Part shown: piece by piece, positions 23,201 through 28,035 of the stretch
How positions within the stretch are numbered: the stretch's first letter is position 1
Layout: every line of letters starts with the position of its first letter
Assembly: GCF_000188295.1 (NCBI RefSeq)
Contig: NZ_GL831112.1
Location: 981,491 to 1,009,525, forward strand
Length of the DNA: 28,035 nucleotides
Origin: Streptococcus vestibularis ATCC 49124
Lineage (GTDB): Bacteria; Bacillota; Bacilli; Lactobacillales; Streptococcaceae
Direction: 5' to 3'
Translations under genes and position numbers: made by a program
Notes under the pieces: model-generated
Databases searched by the model: none
Told to the model about the DNA's origin: nothing
What the model saw: only the letters and a program-made list of their open reading frames with translations

Positions 23201-26200
23201 TTTCGTATCTTCAGCTAATGTGTTTCCTTCTGTGTCAACATAGTGAACTACTACATTACCAGTGATTTCTTTGTACACGTAAGTTACTTCTGTAGTTTCT
23301 CCAGCTTTAACTTTACCTGTTTCATCACCTTTAGTTGATTGAGGGATTAATTCGTATACTTTTCCTTCTGGAGTAGTGATACGGTTTGGTTTCATGTCGT
23401 TATCAGCAGTGTTGTAGTCTGAGTTTGGTTTACCGTCTTTTGTATCAACAGCATCCACTTGGATAGTGTTACCTTTTTCGTCAGTGTAGTGAACGACTAC
23501 TTGTCCCGCTTTTTCGTAAACGTAAGTTACTTCAGTTTTACCTTCTACTACGTCTCCGTTTTCTGGTTTAGAATCGTCTTTGACAGCTTTTTCTGTTAAG
23601 TAGTAAACAGTTCCGTCTTTTTCGATTTTCTCTGGTTTGTTGTCAGTTGTATCGTATTTAGCGTTTAGAGAAGCACCTTTAGTATCTTCTTTATCGTCAG
23701 CGATTACGTTACCTTCTGTGTCAACATAGTGAACGACTACATCACCAGTTACTTCTTTATAAACGTATGTTACTTCTTTAGTTTCTCCAGCAACAACTTT
23801 ACCAGTTTCATCACCTTTAGTTGCTGTTGGTACTAATTCGTATACTTTTCCTTCTGCAGTTGTAATACGAGTTGGTTTCATTCCGTTATCAGAAGTATCG
23901 TAGTCTGATCCTGGTTTTCCATCTACAGTGTCTTTTGCACCTGAAGCTACGTTAGCACCCGCTGCGTCTACACCTACTAATGGAGTTCCATCTTCTGTTT
24001 GGTAGTTAACGACTACTTGTCCTGCTTTTTCGTAAACATAAGTTACTGTAGTTGTACCTTCAACGACATCACCAGTAGCTGGTTTAGAACCGTCTTTCAA
24101 TTCTTTAGCTGTTAAGTAATATTTAACACCGTCTTTAGTGATTTCAGCTTTTTTGTGGTCTGCTGTGTCGTATTTAACGTTTAGAGAAGCATCTGTTTCG
24201 TCTTTTTCGTCTTCAGCAAGTGTGTTACCTTCAGTATCTTCATACTTAACAACAACATTACCTTTAACTTCTTTATAAACGTAGGTTACTTCTTTAGTTT
24301 GACCTGATTCTACAGTACCAGTTTCATCACCTTTAGTTGATGCTGGTACTAGTTCGTATACTTTTCCTTCTGCAGTTGTGATACGAGTTGGTTTCATTCC
24401 GTTGTCTGCAGTATTGTATTCAGAACCTGGTTTTCCATTGTCAGTGTCTTTAGCACCTGAAGCAATATCTTTACCATCTGCAGTTCCTACTAATGGAGTT
24501 CCGTCTTCTGTTTGGTAGTTAACGATTACTGATCCAGCTTTTTCATAAACGTAAGTTACATCAGTTTTACCTTCTACTACGTTTCCAGTTTCTGGTTTAG
24601 AACCAGCTTTAAGACCAGCTTTTGTAATGTAATATACAGTTCCGTCTTCTGCAGTGATTTTTTCTGGTTTATTATCAACAGCAGTATCATATTTTTCGCT
24701 TAGAGATGCACCTTTAAGGTCATCTTTGTCAGATGCGATTGTGTTACCTTCTGTGTCAACATAGTGAACTACTACGTCACCAGTAACTTCTTTATAAACG
24801 TATGTTACTTCTTTAGTTTCTCCAGCTACTACTGTACCTGTTTCGGCACCTTTAGTTGCTGTTGGTACTAGTTCGTATACTTTTCCTTCTGCAGTTGTGA
24901 TACGGTTTGGTTTCATTCCGTTATCAGAAGTGTCATATGCTGATCCTGGTCTTCCGTCTACAGTGTCTTTTGCACCTGAAGCTACATTCGCACCTGCTGC
25001 ATCAACACCTACTATTGGAGTTCCATCTTCTGTTTGATAGTTAACTACTACTTGTCCTGCTTTTTCGTAAACATAAGTTACTGTAGTTGTTCCTTCAACA
25101 ACATCGCCTGTTGCTGGTTTAGAATCATCTTTAAGCTCTTTAGCTGTTAGGTAGTATTTAACTCCATCTTTAGTGATTTCAGCTTTTTTGTGGTCTGCTG
25201 TATCGTATTTAACGTTTAGAGAAGCATCTGTTTCGTCTTTTTCGTCTTCAGCGATTACGTTACCTTCAGTATCTTCATACTTAACGACTACGTTACCTTT
25301 TACTTCTTTATAAACGTATGTTACTTCTTTAGTTTGACCTGATTCTACCGTACCTGTTTCATCACCTTTAGTTGATGCTGGTACTAGTTCGTATACTTTT
25401 CCTTCTGCAGTTGTGATACGAGTTGGTTTCATTCCGTTGTCTGCAGTGTTGTAGTCACTTCCTGCTCTTCCATCTGTTGTATCATTATTAGTTTCAGGAA
25501 CATTATTTCCTTCTGGATCTGTTCCAGATATTGGGTTACCTTCTTGATCTGTATAATGAACTACTACTGATCCAGCTTTTTCGTAAACGTAAGTTACTGT
25601 AGTTGTTCCTTCTACTACGTCTCCAGTAGCTGATTTAGAACCATCTTTAAGTTCTTTAGCTGTTAAGTAGTATTTAACACCATCTTTAGTGATAGATTCT
25701 TTTTTGTGGTCAGCTGTATCGTATTTAACATTTAGAGAAGCATCTGTTTCATCTTGTTCATCATCAGCAAGTGAGTTACCTTCAGTATCTTCATACTTAA
25801 CAACTACATTACCTTTTACTTCTTTATAAACGTATGTTACTTCTTTAGTTTCTCCAGCAACAACTTCACCTGTTTCTTCACCTTCAGTTGATTCTGGAAC
25901 TAATTGGTAAACTTTTCCTTCTGCAGTTTTAATACGTTCTGGTTTCATTCCGTTATCCGCAGTGTTGTACGCTGTACCTGGTTTACCGTTATCAGTGTCT
26001 TTTGCACCTGATTCTACAGTTTTACTTTCATCACCAACTACTGTACCTGTAAGTGGAGTTCCATCTTCAGTTTTGTAGTTAACGATTACTGATCCAGCTT
26101 TTTCATAGATGTAAGTTACTTTTGTAACACCTTCTACTACTGTACCTTCTTCAGCTGGAGCGTCTTTTTCTACATCATTTACAGCTGTTTTTGTAGCGTC

Positions 26201-27862
26201 TGCTTTAAGGTAGTAAACATTTCCTTGTGCATCTGTAAGTTTTTCTGGTTTTTCAGTTTCGTTTTCTTTAGTGTTATAAACTACGTTTTTAGAAGCTTTA
26301 GTACTACTTACAACTACATCTTGTCCATTAGCATCAACATAATATTTCTCAGTTACTACTTCAGCTACTGTTTCAGGAGTATCAGTGTAAGGAGCTTTTA
26401 ATTCTGTTCCGTCTTCTGTTTGGTAGTTAACGACTACAGAACCTTTTTTCTCGATTTCACGAGTTTTTTCTTCTGCATAAGTGTAAGTGATTGTTGTAGT
26501 ACCACTTGCTAAACGATATGCACGAAGTGGAGTGATTTCGTCGCGGTAAGAATACTCTTCAATCTCTGGAGTAAAAGTGCCAAGATTAAGATTAATATCA
26601 TCACCAAATTTACTTGTACTATTTTCATAAACGTCATTAAAATTAGCTGTTACATCCGTTGTAGGTCTACCTTTATCATCAACTTGGTCTCCAGTATCAG
26701 CCTTTATCGCATTTTTCTCCCCACCTTTTGCAGCTATTCCGACAGAGATATATCGTTTGAAATTAAGGGTGTTATCTTCCAACCCTTTTTCTTGAAGATA
26801 AGCAAGATAGTTTTTTACAAAAGTTCTGTTTGCTTCTCCTGTTGCAGTATCTGGAGCTGCTTTAAATTTTTGAACCATTGCATATGTTCTATCTATACTA
26901 GCACCACTACCTTCTTCATCATCTGCAACATTATCCTTAGGTGATAATGGTATCACCCCTGTAATTTCAGGACTTGCATTACTCACAGTTACATACGTAT
27001 TTTTCTCAAGGACGAAAACGTAGTCTCCTTCTTTGATGCCACCATCAGCAGTTACGTTCGCTGAAGTGAAGTTTTTGGCTGTTGCTTCACCAGACTTGAA
27101 AGCTTCTACCATCTTAGCATCAGAACTGATAGTTCCTGAATCAGCTTGTACATATTTACCATATGTTCCTTTTCCTGTTTGTTCAACGATCCAAGCTTTT
27201 CCACCAGGTTTTACAGTATCATAAGTGATTTTACCTTCTGCATTGTTTAATCCTTCTGGAGTCAATTTCGCAGTTACATCCCCTAGAGTTGTGTCAGAGT
27301 ATACTCCTCCACCATCTCCAGTAGTTTCAACTTTAGGTTCTCCAATTAGGTGGTAAGTTTTCCCGTCTTTTTCGATAGTTTCTTTCTTACCAGTTTCTTT
27401 AGCGTTGTCTAGGTCACTAGCTTCTGCATCGCCACCTGTAGTTCCTTTGAAAACTTCTCCTGATTTACCGTATACATCGTATGGTGTTTCGATAGTCTTA
27501 TCAGCACCAGAATCTTGGTTTTTGTTTTCTTCTAATACAGTATTTCCTTCAGCAGTTACATACTTGTAATCTACTTTTCCAGTTTTAGTGATTGTATTTG
27601 TTCCATTTTCAGTTGGATCAGTTGAAGCAGTTGTTCCTTCGACCTCATTTGTGATATTCGCTGTATCTACAGTAATCGAACCCTTATCATTAGAAATCGT
27701 TGTTGTGTTGTCACCATTATCTTTTACCTCTGCTGCTGCAGTCTGGCTTTGTCCTGCCATTGCAAGAGCTGCACCGACAAGCAGAGCGACTGTACCGATT
27801 TTGACTGAGTCTGAACGACCGTCTTTAAACTTACGAATGGAAAATTTTTCTTTTCTATTTAT
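20222..27862 (-). CDS. Giant YSIRK/LPNTG wall-anchored MucBP-repeat adhesin; apparent ATA start codon
   Basis: Counted from the ATA at 27862, the product has 2,546 residues: YSIRK-type signal peptide EKFSIRKFK (about 5-13) and hydrophobic core to about 40; a MucBP-like stretch (about 65-150); a unique region (150-473); 15 MucBP-like modules (474-1775); four Lys/Glu-rich helical repeats (1776-2095); six WVD repeats (2096-2413); a Pro/Gly-rich stalk; LPNTG (2513-2517), hydrophobic helix and RKKKED tail for sortase A. MucBP proteins typically bind mucin or host glycans, so an epithelial/salivary adhesin is likely. AAGGA (27872-27868) is five bases before ATA-AAT-AGA-AAA, exactly where ATG would be. 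No ATG, GTG or TTG is in frame before the ATG at 27760, which would start inside the signal peptide. Functional or silenced status is therefore open. Confidence 0.88.
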   Translation of the reverse strand: MNRKEKFSIRKFKDGRSDSVKIGTVALLVGAALAMAGQSQTAAAEVKDNGDNTTTISNDKGSITVDTANITNEVEGTTASTDPTENGTNTITKTGKVDYKYVTAEGNTVLEENKNQDSGADKTIETPYDVYGKSGEVFKGTTGGDAEASDLDNAKETGKKETIEKDGKTYHLIGEPKVETTGDGGGVYSDTTLGDVTAKLTPEGLNNAEGKITYDTVKPGGKAWIVEQTGKGTYGKYVQADSGTISSDAKMVEAFKSGEATAKNFTSANVTADGGIKEGDYVFVLEKNTYVTVSNASPEITGVIPLSPKDNVADDEEGSGASIDRTYAMVQKFKAAPDTATGEANRTFVKNYLAYLQEKGLEDNTLNFKRYISVGIAAKGGEKNAIKADTGDQVDDKGRPTTDVTANFNDVYENSTSKFGDDINLNLGTFTPEIEEYSYRDEITPLRAYRLASGTTTITYTYAEEKTREIEKKGSVVVNYQTEDGTELKAPYTDTPETVAEVVTEKYYVDANGQDVVVSSTKASKNVVYNTKENETEKPEKLTDAQGNVYYLKADATKTAVNDVEKDAPAEEGTVVEGVTKVTYIYEKAGSVIVNYKTEDGTPLTGTVVGDESKTVESGAKDTDNGKPGTAYNTADNGMKPERIKTAEGKVYQLVPESTEGEETGEVVAGETKEVTYVYKEVKGNVVVKYEDTEGNSLADDEQDETDASLNVKYDTADHKKESITKDGVKYYLTAKELKDGSKSATGDVVEGTTTVTYVYEKAGSVVVHYTDQEGNPISGTDPEGNNVPETNNDTTDGRAGSDYNTADNGMKPTRITTAEGKVYELVPASTKGDETGTVESGQTKEVTYVYKEVKGNVVVKYEDTEGNVIAEDEKDETDASLNVKYDTADHKKAEITKDGVKYYLTAKELKDDSKPATGDVVEGTTTVTYVYEKAGQVVVNYQTEDGTPIVGVDAAGANVASGAKDTVDGRPGSAYDTSDNGMKPNRITTAEGKVYELVPTATKGAETGTVVAGETKEVTYVYKEVTGDVVVHYVDTEGNTIASDKDDLKGASLSEKYDTAVDNKPEKITAEDGTVYYITKAGLKAGSKPETGNVVEGKTDVTYVYEKAGSVIVNYQTEDGTPLVGTADGKDIASGAKDTDNGKPGSEYNTADNGMKPTRITTAEGKVYELVPASTKGDETGTVESGQTKEVTYVYKEVKGNVVVKYEDTEGNTLAEDEKDETDASLNVKYDTADHKKAEITKDGVKYYLTAKELKDGSKPATGDVVEGTTTVTYVYEKAGQVVVNYQTEDGTPLVGVDAAGANVASGAKDTVDGKPGSDYDTSDNGMKPTRITTAEGKVYELVPTATKGDETGKVVAGETKEVTYVYKEVTGDVVVHYVDTEGNVIADDKEDTKGASLNAKYDTTDNKPEKIEKDGTVYYLTEKAVKDDSKPENGDVVEGKTEVTYVYEKAGQVVVHYTDEKGNTIQVDAVDTKDGKPNSDYNTADNDMKPNRITTPEGKVYELIPQSTKGDETGKVKAGETTEVTYVYKEITGNVVVHYVDTEGNTLAEDTKDVENGSLSEKYDTTDNKPAKLEKDGVVYYLTAKELKDDSKPENGAVVEGTTEITYVYEKAGNVLVHYVDEAGNTLQADAVDTKDGQPGAKYDTSDNDMKPTRITTPEGKVYELVPASTKGNETGDVEAGKTTEVTYVYKEVKGNVVVHYTDEAGNTIAEDVKDTTDGSVSSAYDTTDNKPATITTKDGKLYVLVPTSTKGDENGKVTEGTTEVTYVYKDVKEEASKEIDKALSEKESKIKENPELTNEEKEKAIEEAKKTAEQAKKALEEAKTPEDVEKSTTKAKEDVEKSPVTPEDKPKAKEEIDKALENKVKKIDENPNLTPDQKEKAKEEAKKDAEEAKKAIDKAPSKEEVEKAKENGKKEVEKDTPTPDKPSTPSEDDKDQPTTPSPEDKAKAREAIDKALEDKVKKIDENPNLTPEQKEKAKEEAKKDAEEAKKAIDKAPSKEEVEKAKENGKKEVEKDTPTPDKPSTPSENDKDQPTPPSPEEKAKAKEAVDKDLEEKIKNIDKDPNLTPEQKEKAKEEARKEAEKVKKSIEEGKTTEWVDEKGNPIKPVTPGTYPAGSTPNYELVGTVTNPETGKVTHIFKPVTNEAKTTVWVDVNGKPLKPSAPGTEEAGKVPNYKLVGTTVDPTTGNVIHVFTPTPVVNKVTEWVDTEGNVLKPKEEGVKDPGKVPSYKLVGTVTNPETGKVTHIFKPTTSDQPSTVWVDVNGNPLKPTVPGTEEAGTVPKYKLVRTVTNPETGDVIHVFTPAPVVNNVTEWVDVDGNVIRTKEDGSQPAGKVPNYELVGTVKDPETGKVLHIFKPATKNPVTVWVDINGKPLKPLAEGSNPAGEVPGYELVGTKVDPATGNLLHVFKPKGSATPGINPGTPGTSGTNPGMPGQNPGTPGTNPGMPGQNPGTPGTPANPEKPMDPNAPANPATPANPAAPATTTMPSAPVNGEAPQAAAASSEAKGQAELPNTGTEDNASLAALGLLGVLSGFGLVARKKKED
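20330..20620 (-). repeat. Pro/Gly-rich wall-spanning segment with 42-bp repeats
   Basis: NPGTPGTNPGMPGQ is repeated in tandem with a 42-base period (about 20500-20590 on DNA), followed by a Pro/Ala-rich part (PANPATPANPAAP). It is a cell-wall-spanning stalk before LPNTG (20312-20326). Repeat number can change by slippage. Confidence 0.8.
20624..21577 (-). repeat. Six WVD tandem repeats of the adhesin
   Basis: Six units of about 53 residues, each with the frame (E/V)WVDxxGxxxKP, an AGxxPxYxLV(G/R)T centre and ending in NPETG or DP-TG followed by HxFxP. Units starting TEWVD and TVWVD alternate. They lie between the helical repeats and the wall-spanning stalk, and probably form short beta-rich modules. 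I know similar repeats in streptococcal surface proteins but not a function. Confidence 0.82.
21578..22537 (-). repeat. Four helical, Lys/Glu-rich repeats of the adhesin
   Basis: Units contain IDKALE-K-KKIDENPNLTPEQKEKAKEEA or variants, resembling three-helix modules of the DUF1542/GA-like type. Units 2 and 3 are nearly identical over 96 residues: the DNA repeat period is 288 bp (for example 21793 against 22081), with few changes. The linker KPSTPSE(D/N)DKDQPT is Pro-rich. These are probably rigid spacers. Confidence 0.8.
22538..26443 (-). repeat. Fifteen MucBP-like modules of the adhesin
   Basis: Each module of about 87 residues begins G-x-V-x-V-x-Y (for example GNVVVKYEDTEGN) and ends in TYVYK or TYVYE. 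Two types alternate: one carries DNGMKPTRITTAEGKVYEL and ends KEV, the other carries ITKDGVKYYLTAKEL and ends EKA. A larger four-module unit of 345 residues (1,035 bp) is duplicated: modules 4-7 against 8-11 (for example 25241 against 24206). Confidence 0.85.
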
Positions 27863-27963
27863 AAAAATCCTTAATATCCTTTACTATTATTTTTGTATGA
27901 TTTTCAAAATTCGCCATATTGGCATAACAACGTGGTTAATAAACTCGAAACGCCTACACTTCT

Positions 27964-27992
27964 ATTTTAATATTTTAAAGCCATTTATACAA
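27964..27992 (-). promoter_or_regulatory. Likely adhesin promoter
   Basis: On the minus strand TTGTAT (27992-27987), a 17-bp spacer and TAAAAT (27969-27964) would give a leader of about 95 bases before the ATA/AAGGA start region. The sequence is very AT-rich, so other promoters are possible. Confidence 0.5.
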
Positions 27993-28035
27993 TAAAATTA
28001 ACTACTTTTTAATGGTTTAAACTATAGTTTTCACT

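Noticed and set aside
20222..27760. Repeat array considered as a possible CRISPR-like or non-coding repeat.
   Set aside because: The repeats are in-frame protein modules of about 87, 80-96 and 53 residues, not short repeats with unique spacers.
20301..27995. Many plus-strand open frames opposite the adhesin gene.
   Set aside because: They are antisense shadows caused by the repetitive, stop-poor codon pattern; none has a ribosome binding site or known domain.

Overview
The window looks like a chromosomal stretch from an oral mitis-group Streptococcus (S. mitis / S. oralis / S. pneumoniae relatives). Supporting this are the gene order copY-cupA-copA followed by spxB, a divergent czcD/sczA pair, a YSIRK/LPNTG wall-anchored giant adhesin, low-to-moderate GC and strong extended -10 promoters. 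No rRNA, tRNA or CRISPR array was found.

Layout. 1-3.6 kb: a small membrane protein, the tail of a lost GT-C glycosyltransferase, a MATE exporter with an apparently leaderless promoter, a decayed iron-siderophore binding lipoprotein and a HAD phosphatase. 3.6-7.1 kb: a nucleoside phosphorylase and a self-regulated ABC exporter operon (ATPase, permease, TetR), with a perfect 18-bp operator filling the -35/-10 spacer. 7.1-8.3 kb: a secreted-protein gene with two in-frame TAA codons and an upstream region carrying a perfect CcpA (cre) site. 8.3-10.4 kb: pyruvate oxidase spxB (H2O2 producer). 10.4-13.6 kb: the copper efflux operon copY-cupA-copA with two cop boxes. 13.6-14.4 kb: the 5' part of ferrochelatase hemH, interrupted by TGA and fused in frame to the 3' part of an IS30-family transposase. 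14.5-16.4 kb: Zn exporter czcD, its regulator sczA and a frameshifted small membrane protein. 16.5-19.8 kb: an Rrf2 regulator with a three-gene redox operon (MDR oxidoreductase, alpha/beta hydrolase, SDR). 19.8-20.2 kb: a decayed second copy of the 5' end of the nucleoside phosphorylase. 20.2-28.0 kb: a roughly 2,546-residue adhesin with 15 MucBP-like modules, four helical repeats, six WVD repeats, a Pro/Gly-rich stalk and an LPNTG anchor.

How the genes fit together. The centre of the window handles metals and oxidants: Cu export, Zn export, peroxide generation by SpxB, and a redox operon under an Rrf2-type switch. Two iron/haem-related genes nearby (a siderophore-type binding protein and ferrochelatase) are broken. 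The copper and zinc genes are richer in GC than the ABC operon in the lines counted by hand, so this block may have arrived by recombination.

The most unusual observation is the adhesin's start. The perfectly placed codon for its YSIRK signal peptide, five bases after AAGGA, is ATA, not ATG, while the following 7.6 kb frame is fully open. The only ordinary start codon in that frame would remove the export signal. Either the giant adhesin has just been silenced by one transition, or it is made at low level from AUA.
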